In this document: one piece after another, positions 25,388 through 34,144 of the stretch
How the letters are laid out: every line of letters begins with the position of its first letter
Position numbering within the stretch: position 1 is the stretch's first letter
Translations under genes and position numbers: made by a program
NCBI GenBank assembly: GCA_021108405.1
Contig: JAIOQW010000204.1
Coordinates: 1-36,739, forward strand
Direction of reading: 5' to 3'
Origin: Methanosarcinales archaeon
GTDB taxonomy: Archaea; Halobacteriota; Methanosarcinia; Methanosarcinales; Methanocomedenaceae
Length of the DNA stretch: 36,739 bases
Notes under the pieces: model-generated
Told to the model about the DNA's origin: nothing
Databases searched by the model: none
The model's input: only the letters and a program-made list of their open reading frames with translations

Positions 25388-26395
25388 TTATTCTTCATTT
25401 ATCACATTACGCTGCACACTGATTATCCGTGCATACATACCCTCTCCATCCATCAGATCTGTGTGTGTTCCGTTTTCAACCACCTGCCCATGATCCATTA
25501 CTATAACCCTGTCTGCAGTGACTATAGTTGAGAGACGGTGAGCAATAATAAGTGTTGTACGACCCTTCATTAGATTATCAATACCGTTTCGGATGGCTTG
25601 CTCGTTCTCAGAGTCCAGGTTCGAGGTTGCTTCATCTAAAATCAGAATCGGTGCATCCTTAAGTAATGCACGTGCAATAGAAATACGCTGACGTTGACCC
25701 CCTGAAAGCTTTGCACCACGTTCACCGAGCATTGTATCATATCCATCTGGTAGTGAGGCGATAAAGTCCTGAATGCATGCTTTTCTTGCAACATCCTTTA
25801 TTTCCGGATCAGTCGCGTTGGCCTTACCTATTCGGATATTCTCACGGATGGTTGTATTGAACAGGTAGGCATCCTGCTGGACAACAGAGATAATATTGCG
25901 CAGCTCTGAGAGTGAAAGAGAGCAAATGTCATGTCCACCAATCAGGATCCGTCCGTGTTGTGGGTCCCAGAAGCGCAGCAGTAGATTGACTATCGTAGTC
26001 TTGCCTGAGCCGCTTGGACCAATTAGTGCTACGTTTTCACCCGCCTTAATATCGAAACTGACATTTTTCAGCACCGCCGGCTCATCTGGCTGATAATGGA
26101 AGACCACATCCTCTAATGTTATTTTTGGCTCGATCTCATCAAATTTACTGGTGTCCGGACATTCATTCACGACAGCCGGCTCATCCAGGACAGCGAATAC
26201 ACGTTCTGCTGATGCTATGATCATACTAACTTGCTTGGATACCTTAGCAATATTATTTATCGGTCCAAAAGCAGCAGATGCCACTAACAGCATCATCGGC
26301 AGCTGGTAAGCCGGCAATAAGCCCTGATTGACCATTACCACGCCTGTAACAAGCACAGTAAGTGAACCCAGCATACTAACCTTCAGTGAGCCCAC
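25388..26395 (-). pseudogene. CydC-like ABC half-transporter, C-terminal part after frameshift
   Basis: This 335-residue frame holds the last membrane helices (about 1-40) and a complete nucleotide-binding domain: GPSGSGKTT, QQDAYLFNTTIRENIRIGK, LSGGQRQRISIARALL, ILILDEATSNLDSENE and the H-loop IIAHRLST. It is out of frame with 26376-27134 but otherwise continuous with it. The GTG used as its start lies within that overlap and is probably not a natural start. Joined, the two parts give about 580 residues, the normal size. If the shift is not a reading error, the partner of the 27189-29027 protein is broken, although the ATPase domain could still be made by re-initiation. Confidence 0.75.
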
Positions 26396-27134
26396 TTAGA
26401 CTTCCGAGGTAGCGGCTGTTGCGCTTTTGCGTTTCCGTCAGAGAGCAGCTGTTACATTCCACCTCGCCAAGACGTGCCGAACCTCGCCCGAATGTTATTA
26501 GCTCACGCAATCCCTGAATACTATCTACCACATGTGCATTTGTTTTTCCGAGTTGAAGCCTGAGTCGGTTTGCGATAGCATCGCCGATATGGTGCATTTT
26601 GATCGGTGTAGCTACAACAAGAAATAAGAACGGTAGTAGCACGAGTGGTAGTATCCAGTGCATTGAACCTAATATGGTCAATGCTGTTAATGGCATGATC
26701 AGTGCCACAAGAACTGGCATTAGCGTATGTGCAAAATACAGTTCGACTACCTCGACATCAGACATGACCGTTGATATAATATCACCGCTGCGTCGTTTAA
26801 GCATATAGGCCGGAGCTGCCGGTTCAATAGCGTCAAAGACCAGTGAACGCATCATCGCAAGAATGCCATAGGCGATACGATGAGATATATATGATTCTGC
26901 CCATGCCATTACAGCTTTCAACACTGTTAGGGCAGCCAGTGCGACCAGATAGGGTTGTAACCCTGTAACACTTATACCTTCAGCTACAAGCCCTACAATC
27001 AACGAACCGACAACAGCCAGCGCAATAGTGCTGGCACTATTAAGCATTGCGGCCATTGATGTCAGCGTTAGCTCGCCCCACCAGGGTCGTACCATCCTGA
27101 ATAATCGTATGAAGATATGCCTGGTCTTTTTCAA
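26376..27134 (-). pseudogene. CydC-like ABC half-transporter, N-terminal membrane part
   Basis: A 252-residue frame with about five membrane helices. It includes YMLKRRSGDIISTVMSDVEVVELYFAHTLMPVLVA, characteristic of CydC/CydD-type and related exporters, and DSIQGLRELITFGRG, the coupling region. The frame ends with SRYLGSLSGLTEG and TAG where the homologous sequence should continue into the next helix, found in the other frame (SLKVSMLGSLTVLVTG). A single shift inside 26376-26395 explains the break. The gene follows the CydD-like gene by 54 bases. Confidence 0.75.
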
Positions 27135-27188
27135 GTCTGTTTTATAATTTTTACCATCAACAGCTATTGTAGACGTTATTATCCCTCA

Positions 27189-29027
27189 TCATGATATACA
27201 TTGGGCAGAAACCAGTTGCGCATAGATGCCACCTGAGCTAATTAATTCGTTGTGTGTACCGGATTCGATCATGTGTCCATTATCGAGTACGATAATTCGA
27301 TCTGCATTGATCACCGTTGAAAGGCGGTGAGCGATAACAAGTGTAGTACGCCCCTGTTTCAACCGTTCAAGTGCTTCCTGAATGATTGCTTCATTCTCTG
27401 CATCCACACTGCTTGTTGCCTCATCTAACAATAGAATAGGGGTATCTCTTAGCAGTACACGGGCAATAGCAATACGTTGTCGTTCACCGCCGGATAGGCG
27501 TGCTCCACGTTCACCAACAACGGTACTATCACCCTGCGGCAGTGCATGAATAAAGTCATATGCGTTTGCCAGACGTTCTGCTATTTCAAGTTCTTCTTTT
27601 GTTGCATCTGGTTTGCCTATATGAAGATTATCCGCTACTGTGCCGTGAAAAAGGTATGTTTCCTGATTGACGACTGACATCTGTGCACGCAGAGTCTCAA
27701 GTTTATAATTACGCAGATCTCGTCCTCCAAGAACGATTTGCCCTTGTTGCGGATCGAAGAAACGAAGCAGCAAGTTGACCACGGTGGTTTTACCAGAACC
27801 ACTTCGACCAACTAATGCTACGGTTTCACCCGGATGTATTTCAAACGAGAAGTCAGTAAGGGCCGGTTGCCTTCCTTCCTCATACCTAAAGGTCACATGC
27901 TCAAATCGGATGGAAGGATTTGCAGGTGACGTAGATACAGCTTCCGGTGTATCATTAACTTCCGGCTTCGTATCGAGCAGATTGAAAATTCCTCCTGCTG
28001 CTGTCGCACCTTCCAGTCCCGAATGATAGGCGGTATTCAATTCAAGGATGGGTTTGTATATTTCATTACTTAACAACAACACGATGAGGAGCACATCAAT
28101 TGAGAGTGTTCCCTGCAAAACACGTAAAGCACCCCAACCCAGAGCTACTGCTGCGCCGCTCGTCATAATAAAGTTAGCGACACCTATATATGCAAAGTTA
28201 ATTCCTATCACTTTCATGATTGAACTGCAAAGATCCACTGCACGTTTGGTGATCTCTTCACCACGTCGCTTGCTGTGATTGAATGCCTTCAGTGTGACCA
28301 GCCCCTGGAGGCTGTCGATGAAGTATGAGTTCAGTTCGGCTATCGCTACCCAGTGTCGCCTGCGCTGACGTCTTGCCGATGGATTGAACCATTGAGGCAT
28401 TGTCAACGCTGCAATAAAGAAAATTGCAAGGATGAGTGATAGCTGCCAGTCGAGAATGGTCAAATAAGTGAAAATTGCAATAGGTGTTAGAAGTGTTATT
28501 ATCAACTGAGGCAAATACTTCCCGAAATAAACCTCAAGCGTCTCGACACCATGCACGGTTGCAGCAAGCAATTCACCGGTCCGATGTCGCTCGAGGTATC
28601 CCGGTCCTAGTGCCAGCAGGTGGGCATATATACGGTTACGCAATCCGATTTTAATCCCTGCTGCGATATATTGCGCTATTATTTCCTTCAGATACGTTAA
28701 CCATGCACGAAAGATGATTAAAAAAGCGACGATCAATAACAGTGGAAGCACAGACGCTATCGCAACTCCTGAAAACATTCGACCAATGGCGTAACCGGTG
28801 ATACTTAGTTGCGCCACGTTGATCAACATGACGCCGAACCCGATCAGGACTGCAAGTAGAATGCGATTCCTATACCCACGGGTGAGTTCTATCAGCCGCC
28901 GATTGACAGTAGTAGTGCTGACCTTTTTAGAATATTCATAAGTATTGTAAACACTGCAGATCAGGGATAATTTACTATACATTGCGATCTTCTCTATTTC
29001 TTCATTGTTTTCTGGCTTTATTTCCAA
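27189..29027 (-). CDS. CydD-like ABC half-transporter (fused membrane and ATPase domains)
   Basis: A 612-residue protein. Six helices lie at about 55-345, with LERHRTGELLAATVHGVETLEVYFGKYLPQL (145-174), the CydD-type pattern. The ATPase domain has GRSGSGKTT (407-415), LSGGERQR (511-518), ILLLDEATSSVD (531-542) and IAHRLST. It would form a heterodimer with the CydC-like product downstream. CydDC exports cysteine and glutathione, while the related YbtPQ and IrtAB pairs move siderophores inward, so direction and substrate are open. The frame opens at TTG 29027; ATG 28982 is another possible start. Its position directly behind the module 3 importer genes mirrors the DrrAB-type pair behind module 1. 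Confidence 0.82.
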   Translation of the reverse strand: MEIKPENNEEIEKIAMYSKLSLICSVYNTYEYSKKVSTTTVNRRLIELTRGYRNRILLAVLIGFGVMLINVAQLSITGYAIGRMFSGVAIASVLPLLLIVAFLIIFRAWLTYLKEIIAQYIAAGIKIGLRNRIYAHLLALGPGYLERHRTGELLAATVHGVETLEVYFGKYLPQLIITLLTPIAIFTYLTILDWQLSLILAIFFIAALTMPQWFNPSARRQRRRHWVAIAELNSYFIDSLQGLVTLKAFNHSKRRGEEITKRAVDLCSSIMKVIGINFAYIGVANFIMTSGAAVALGWGALRVLQGTLSIDVLLIVLLLSNEIYKPILELNTAYHSGLEGATAAGGIFNLLDTKPEVNDTPEAVSTSPANPSIRFEHVTFRYEEGRQPALTDFSFEIHPGETVALVGRSGSGKTTVVNLLLRFFDPQQGQIVLGGRDLRNYKLETLRAQMSVVNQETYLFHGTVADNLHIGKPDATKEELEIAERLANAYDFIHALPQGDSTVVGERGARLSGGERQRIAIARVLLRDTPILLLDEATSSVDAENEAIIQEALERLKQGRTTLVIAHRLSTVINADRIIVLDNGHMIESGTHNELISSGGIYAQLVSAQCIS

Positions 29028-29036
29028 GTATGGATG

Positions 29037-29156
29037 CTAAGGTAGACATTTAATCGGTATTGAGAGATTTAGTCTTGCTCACATGGTCATTTTCGTAGAT
29101 ATTCCATACAAGTTTCCTGAAGAGGTCAGCCAATTCACTGTCAGGTGCGTATTCTA
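29037..29156 (-). other. Protein-like remnant between permease C and the CydD-like gene
   Basis: On the minus strand an open frame overlaps the end of the permease gene and reads IIEYAPDSELADLFRKLVWNIYENDHVSKTKSLNTD before a TAA. It has no ATG, GTG or TTG start in that frame close to the permease stop, so it is probably the tail of a deleted gene. A short frame also follows permease C in module 2. I cannot name either. Confidence 0.3.
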
Positions 29157-30029
29157 TTATTGTCTTTCTCTCAACTTCAGCCTTGGATCCAGCACATCCC
29201 GCAGTCCATCTCCTATAAAATTAAAAGCCAATACCGTGATCATGATCATAAGACCCGGAAAGATAGATATCCACCATCCTACCCTTAAGAATATTCTTCC
29301 TTCGTTAAGCATAGCACCCCATTCCGGCATAGGTGGTTGAGCCCCCAAACCTAAAAAGCCTAAGGCAGCAAGTGATAAAATTGCATGTCCAAGACTCAGT
29401 ACGGCCAGAGTTGATATAGGAGCAATGGTGTTTGGCATAATGTGATGAGTGACGAGATAAAAATCACTGACTCCAACCGCCTTAATAGCTTCAATAAACT
29501 CTTTTTCTTTTATTGAAAGAGCCAAACCTCTTGAAACTCTTGCATATTTGACCCATCCCAACATCGACAGAGCAAGCGTTACATTAAATAAACCCGGTCC
29601 AAGGGCGCCAACAAGTACCAGCGCCAATATAATCTCTGGGAGGGCAAGAAATGTATCCATCATTCCCACAAGCACTTTGTCAATAACTCCACCATAGTAA
29701 CCCGCTAATATTCCGATGGATATTCCGATAATCATGGATATTCCTACTATGAAAATACTCGCCAGAATGTCTATTCTTGTTGCATAGATCACCCGCGTGA
29801 GTACATCTCTTCCGAGATTATCAGTTCCGAATGGATGTTCCCATGAAGGGGACTGAATGTTATTGTATAAATCCACTTCAATCGGATCATATGGGGTAAG
29901 GTACGGCGCAAAAATCGCCAAAAATGCCAGTACAACAATTAGCATTAAACCAATTGCTGTCGATTTATACTTCAGTAGATGTAGGGGTAGTTTTTCTGAT
30001 AAATTGCTTTGTTTGAACCGGTGAGCCAT
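29157..30029 (-). CDS. Dpp/Nik-type importer permease C (module 3)
   Basis: A 290-residue permease with a longer cytoplasmic N-terminus (MAHRFKQSNLSEKLPLHLLKYKS) than its paralogues, then the first helix, TPYDPIEVDLYNNIQSPSWEHPFGTDNLGRDVLTR, the coupling loop IKAVGVSDFYLVTHHIMPNTIAPISTLAVLSLG, and the end LDPRLKLRERQ. It starts 3 bases after the B permease stop. No Opp-type ATPase genes belong to this module. Confidence 0.9.
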   Translation of the reverse strand: MAHRFKQSNLSEKLPLHLLKYKSTAIGLMLIVVLAFLAIFAPYLTPYDPIEVDLYNNIQSPSWEHPFGTDNLGRDVLTRVIYATRIDILASIFIVGISMIIGISIGILAGYYGGVIDKVLVGMMDTFLALPEIILALVLVGALGPGLFNVTLALSMLGWVKYARVSRGLALSIKEKEFIEAIKAVGVSDFYLVTHHIMPNTIAPISTLAVLSLGHAILSLAALGFLGLGAQPPMPEWGAMLNEGRIFLRVGWWISIFPGLMIMITVLAFNFIGDGLRDVLDPRLKLRERQ

Positions 30030-30032
30030 CCT

Positions 30033-30989
30033 TCACACCTCTTCATATTTTATCCTTGGGTCGAGGAAGTAATAAGAGATATCCACTAACATGTTCACCA
30101 GTGAGAATATAATAGCTATGAAAACCACACATCCCTGGATCATAGGTATATCCCGCGCATTAATTGAATCTATCAGAAGTTTTCCGATGCCTGGCCATGC
30201 AAATATTGTCTCAACAATTACCGTGCCGCCTAACAGATAGCCCAACTGCAAGCCAACTATTGTGATTACGGGAATCATTGCATTCTTTAATACATGCCTG
30301 TATAAGATTCGTCCATCACCCAGCCCCTTCGCTTTTGCAGTTGTTATATAGTCTAACCGCAACACCTCCAGCACGCTTGATCTTGTTAAACGCACTGTTA
30401 CAGCCATCATCCCTGCGCACAACGTGATTGTTGGAAGTATCAGGTGATCAATCCCGCCGTACCCGGCAACTGGTAATAAATCGAAATGCAGTGAAAATAT
30501 TAAAATGAGAACAAGTCCCAGCCAAAAATTTGGCATAGATATGAAGAATGTCGCAAGAGCCATGCTCGAATAATCGACTTTCGAGTTTTGTCTTACCGCA
30601 GAAATCACACCCAGAGGTATGGCTACTAACAGCGATAGTATCGTTGCAGCAATAGCTAACTCAACAGTTGCTGGCAGTCTAACCAATATTTCACCTAACA
30701 CGCCTCTCCCCGAGATGTAAGAAGTACCAAAATCGCCATGAAGCGCATTGCTAAGCCAGTGTATGTACTGCATCCACATTGGATTGCCAAGCTGGAATAT
30801 CTGTTCTGCCGCCTCGATCTCCATCTTGGAAGGATTATATGTGACATCTCCGACAAAGACTCTTTGTATGATCATCACTGCTGTGTCACCAGGAATGAGC
30901 GAGAGGAGTAAAAATGTAAGGGCGGATGTGGCAAATACCACAAACACCGCTATTGCTGTACGTTTTGCTATATATTCAAGCATGGCCAA
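30033..30989 (-). CDS. Dpp/Nik-type importer permease B (module 3)
   Basis: A 318-residue frame opening at TTG 30989; ATG 30983 (MLEYIAKRTAIAVFVVFATS) is the more likely start and matches the other B permeases. Family landmarks are SLIPGDTAVMI, the coupling loop RLDYITTAKAKGLGDGRILYRHVLKNAMIPVITIVGLQLG, and the end YYFLDPRIKYEEV. It lies 8 bases after the binding-protein gene and acts with the 29157-30029 permease. Confidence 0.9.
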   Translation of the reverse strand: MAMLEYIAKRTAIAVFVVFATSALTFLLLSLIPGDTAVMIIQRVFVGDVTYNPSKMEIEAAEQIFQLGNPMWMQYIHWLSNALHGDFGTSYISGRGVLGEILVRLPATVELAIAATILSLLVAIPLGVISAVRQNSKVDYSSMALATFFISMPNFWLGLVLILIFSLHFDLLPVAGYGGIDHLILPTITLCAGMMAVTVRLTRSSVLEVLRLDYITTAKAKGLGDGRILYRHVLKNAMIPVITIVGLQLGYLLGGTVIVETIFAWPGIGKLLIDSINARDIPMIQGCVVFIAIIFSLVNMLVDISYYFLDPRIKYEEV

Positions 30990-30997
30990 TCAAACTT

Positions 30998-32596
30998 TCA
31001 CGACGCTATGTACATCTCCGGATTCAACATGTAGTCGTGTGCAATCGGATTAAACACAAAGCCTTTGACATTATCATGCATTACAACAGCGACTTTGTAG
31101 TATGCTACATGAATAATAGGCACTTCATCGAGAGCTATTTCCTGCACTCTATCGTAGGTTTCCTGTCGTTTACCTGCATGGAAGGTACTCAGCCCTTCTT
31201 CGAGCAGCGAATCCATTTCCGGATTGCTGTAGCCCCATATATTAGAATCACTATTGGAATGATATGTCTTTCTGAGATAGTAATCCGGATCTGGCACCAT
31301 TGCCACTGCAGTTCCTGATAATTTCAGGTCGCGGTCGGTCATGTGCTCCCCTATTGCGCTCCAGTCCATCACTCTAACTTCAACCTTGATTCCCACATCC
31401 TTCAGCATGGATTGAATCGCTTCAGCCATTGGCTGGAGTCCTGGCCGCTGGGGATATGTATATAGTGTGAAACCAAATTCTTCACCGTTTTTATCTACTA
31501 TTCCATTCCCATCAGTGTCTTCCCATCCGGCTTCTGCAAGCAACTGTTTTGCATTTTCCAGATTGTAAGGATATCCTTCAAGTTTCTGGTTAGACCACGT
31601 AATCGTCGGCATCACCGGACCTATGGCAGGTGCTGCGCATCCGTGTAATGTTCGATCGCTTATCACCTCACGATCAATCGCATAGCTTATCGCCTTTCTC
31701 ACTCGCACATCGCTGTACGGCGTGCCAGTAAGATTGCCAAATTGCATCTGGTAAACACGAGCAGTTGGATATGCCTCTACTTTTAATCCTGATGTTGCTC
31801 TCAGCCGTTCGATGTCGCCGTAGGGAACATCACAGGTAAAACCTACCTCTCCCTTCTCCACACTCATCGCACGGGATGTCGGATCCGGAATTCCTTTGAT
31901 TACCACCTTTTCAAGTCCCGGCTTTATTCCCCAGTAATCATCGTTTCTTAGCAGGTAAAGTGTACCACTTGCTACATCAAATCGCTCAAACTTAAATGGT
32001 CCAGTGCCAATAGGTTTTGTGACAATTCCTTTATCATCGGTCTTAGAAGTTGGGCTTATAATTCCAAGGCTTGGATATTCCAGTGACGCAGGGAACGCAG
32101 CATACGGTTCTTCTGTTATGAACAACAGGGTATGGTTATCAACAATCTCAATTGACTTTATCTGTGTCAAAGTTTTTACTGAAGGGTTCATTTCCATTGC
32201 TCTTTCAATGGACCACTTTACCACGTCTGCGGTAAACTCAGTTCCATCGTGAAATTTAACATCTTTCTTCAGATAAAATTTCCATTGTAAATCACTTACC
32301 TGTTCCCATAACTCTGATAGACCGGGCCTGAGTGTGAAATCCGGATCGGCTTCGACCAATGTGTCAACGATCATTGCCTTTTCCTTCACCATTTCCCCAC
32401 TCTTCACAGGATCCACGGTACGAATGTCCCACATTTCACCCACTATAAGAGTTTGTTTTTCTACGGGAGCTGTTTCTGACGACGTTGGTGTGACGACTGA
32501 TTCCTCAATGTCCTCTTCTATGCATCCTAATATAATACTGCTAAATAAGATCAAGCAGATCGCTAAAATACTAATTTTATTCAATTTTATGAACAT
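30998..32596 (-). CDS. NikA/DppA-type substrate-binding lipoprotein (module 3)
   Basis: A 532-residue family 5 solute-binding protein with lipobox SIILGC (C25) and a Glu/Thr/Ser-rich linker. Landmarks are LIVGEMWDIRTVDPVKSGE, FYLKKDVKFHDGTEFTADVVKWSIERAME, IGTGPFKFERFDV, RKAISYAIDREVI and the EF-hand-like DTDGNGIVDKNG. It lacks the EHHS and VHH pairs of the module 1 protein and is well diverged from the module 2 protein, so the three modules probably take related but different ligands. GGTAAT precedes ATG 32596. A hairpin array lies between it and the surface-protein stub. Confidence 0.9.
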   Translation of the reverse strand: MFIKLNKISILAICLILFSSIILGCIEEDIEESVVTPTSSETAPVEKQTLIVGEMWDIRTVDPVKSGEMVKEKAMIVDTLVEADPDFTLRPGLSELWEQVSDLQWKFYLKKDVKFHDGTEFTADVVKWSIERAMEMNPSVKTLTQIKSIEIVDNHTLLFITEEPYAAFPASLEYPSLGIISPTSKTDDKGIVTKPIGTGPFKFERFDVASGTLYLLRNDDYWGIKPGLEKVVIKGIPDPTSRAMSVEKGEVGFTCDVPYGDIERLRATSGLKVEAYPTARVYQMQFGNLTGTPYSDVRVRKAISYAIDREVISDRTLHGCAAPAIGPVMPTITWSNQKLEGYPYNLENAKQLLAEAGWEDTDGNGIVDKNGEEFGFTLYTYPQRPGLQPMAEAIQSMLKDVGIKVEVRVMDWSAIGEHMTDRDLKLSGTAVAMVPDPDYYLRKTYHSNSDSNIWGYSNPEMDSLLEEGLSTFHAGKRQETYDRVQEIALDEVPIIHVAYYKVAVVMHDNVKGFVFNPIAHDYMLNPEMYIAS

Positions 32597-32636
32597 TTTT
32601 ATTACCTATCTATATATTTATTTATTTATTGTAGTG

Positions 32637-32743
32637 TATCAAGTTTAACTTGATATATCGAAAATGCTCACTCAGTTCACATTTTCTAATCTTCAGCTTC
32701 TTCGAAGCTTCAGTCAAGAAAATCCGACCAGAGGGAGGATTTT
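32637..32743. repeat. Hairpin array (copy 2) inside the module 3 leader
   Basis: Four hairpins: 32637-32655 (TATCAAGT, loop TTA), 32660-32686 (GAAAATG stem), 32695-32709 (AGCTTC, loop TTC) and 32719-32743 (AAAATCC with GGATTTT). The segment 32656-32711 is the reverse complement of the middle of the array at 8111-8259. It separates the stub from the binding-protein gene, so the transcript would fold here; it may weaken or process the message. Confidence 0.7.
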
Positions 32744-32786
32744 GTTCTTTGAAATGTTATTACCTAGAAAATACCTGTGATTGTCC

Positions 32787-33065
32787 TTATCCAGACGAGC
32801 TGGAACCAAAATGCAACTTTAATTTCTTGCCAAAAAATATAAAATCATTCCGTAAGTGGCTAATAGTTATATTTCTAAGAGATGCACCATTCACTGAAAA
32901 AAATCTATCCGGAACCATCATCGATCCGGCTTTTATAGATCCGGTAGTGCCTCTAATCCTTACAGTCTTTGCACTTACTATTGTAATGCAGGATGTCAGT
33001 ATCAGAGTTGCAGTCAGAAGACATGCTAATCTATTTATATTATGTTTTGTTATGTAATAATGCAT
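32787..33065 (-). pseudogene. Surface-protein stub heading module 3
   Basis: A 92-residue frame whose first 53 codons, including the signal peptide (IVSA|KTV), match the full surface protein of module 1. From about residue 54 (RFFSVNGASLRNITISHLRNDFIFFGKKLKL) the sequence is unrelated and ends in GSSSSG, so this copy was joined to other DNA at a different point from the module 2 stub. ATG 33065 lies in the same start-codon hairpin with the same GAGGT site. A secreted peptide of about 60 residues could still be made. Confidence 0.7.
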
Positions 33066-33142
33066 ATCGCTTACCTCGTGATATGTTAAATATTAGCTGA
33101 TTCAGGCGCCGATGCCGATTGAAAGTCAGCGGCTGCATTGGC
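32905..33142 (-). repeat. Leader/signal-peptide cassette, copy 3
   Basis: Matches 20167-20404 over 238 bases with no gaps. The leader (33066-33142) is nearly unchanged, while the coding part is more diverged than in copy 2. It ends at the same boundary (GCATTGGC). Confidence 0.85.
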
Positions 33143-33190
33143 TAATGTTTATTATTAGTTGTTATTAGGGTGTTTTGATTTTGCATATTT

Positions 33191-33250
33191 TCATACCAAT
33201 TCTTCATAACGTATTAATTAATATACTATAAACATTTTGTTTTGTTTACC
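33191..33250 (-). promoter_or_regulatory. Promoter and putative operator of module 3
   Basis: The inverted repeat TCATAC-N14-GTATTA (33191-33196, 33211-33216), a TATA box TTTATAGT (33225-33232) and the upstream block GGTAAACAAAACAAAATG (to 33250) repeat the module 1 layout, including the 48-base gap to the conserved leader. The surrounding bases differ from copies 1 and 2, so the retained parts are likely functional. The rest of 33251-33373 shows no gene. Confidence 0.65.
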
Positions 33251-33373
33251 TTTTCATATTTACTATGAAAAACGAACAATATCTCTATATTACTATGAGT
33301 AAGGGGTAAAATACATCGTATAGCATTTCATTTAACAAATAAGCCTTCATGACTTCCAAATGGGTGCAGTTTT

Positions 33374-34144
33374 TTAATTGATCGGTCGTAGTGGAATAAT
33401 ATATGGCCTCTCACCATCGCTCTTTACCAGGACTTCCACACCATAAGCGTGTTTTATATTTTCGATAGTAAGCACTGACGCAGGATCCCCTGTGGCAAAG
33501 ATCCTACCTTCGTTCATCATGAGTATTCTATCGGTATATCTCGAAGCAAGGTTCAGATCATGGATTGCCATAACTGCAGAGATTCCTTTTTTTTTGACGA
33601 CATTCTTCATGATTTCCATTACCTCGAGTTGATGTCTTATGTCGAGGTTGCTTGTCGGCTCATCCAACAGAAGGATATCCGCTTCCTGCGCAAGTGCCCG
33701 TGCGATGAGCACTTTCTGCTGTTGACCTCCACTTATCTCGTTGAAATCCTTCATAGCAAACTCCATGATCCCGAGCAGTTCCAGTATCTCTAAAACCTTA
33801 TCCATATCCTCTTCGCTGCTCTTCCAGCCAAGATGCGGACGTCTGCCCATGAGAACGGTATCGATCACAGATGCGGGAAAAACGCGTGTGGTGCTCTGGG
33901 GTACATACCCCATCTTCCTTGCGATATCCATCTGTTTCATGTTAGTTATGTCGTGTTCATCCAACAGTATGGTTCCCTGCTGCGGCTTCAGTATCCGGTC
34001 GATACACCGGATCAATGTGGATTTTCCGGTACCATTCGGACCGACGATGCCAAGCACCTCTGAGCGATCCAGTTCCATTGATATGTTTTCAAGAACAGGT
34101 GTGCTATTATAAGCGAATTCAATATTGTTTACTTTCAGTCTCAC
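33374..34144 (-). CDS. Metal-chelate importer ATPase (FecE/BtuD-like)
   Basis: A 256-residue ATPase with Walker A GPNGTGKST (35-43), Q-loop YVPQSTTRVFPASV, signature ISGGQQQKV, Walker B ILLLDEPTSNLD and the AIHDLNLA H-loop region. The layout is that of ATPases for siderophore, heme and cobalamin import. Its ATG overlaps the permease stop by ATGA (34141-34144). It is the last gene of the FecBCD-type operon and transcribes toward module 3. Confidence 0.9.
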   Translation of the reverse strand: MRLKVNNIEFAYNSTPVLENISMELDRSEVLGIVGPNGTGKSTLIRCIDRILKPQQGTILLDEHDITNMKQMDIARKMGYVPQSTTRVFPASVIDTVLMGRRPHLGWKSSEEDMDKVLEILELLGIMEFAMKDFNEISGGQQQKVLIARALAQEADILLLDEPTSNLDIRHQLEVMEIMKNVVKKKGISAVMAIHDLNLASRYTDRILMMNEGRIFATGDPASVLTIENIKHAYGVEVLVKSDGERPYIIPLRPIN

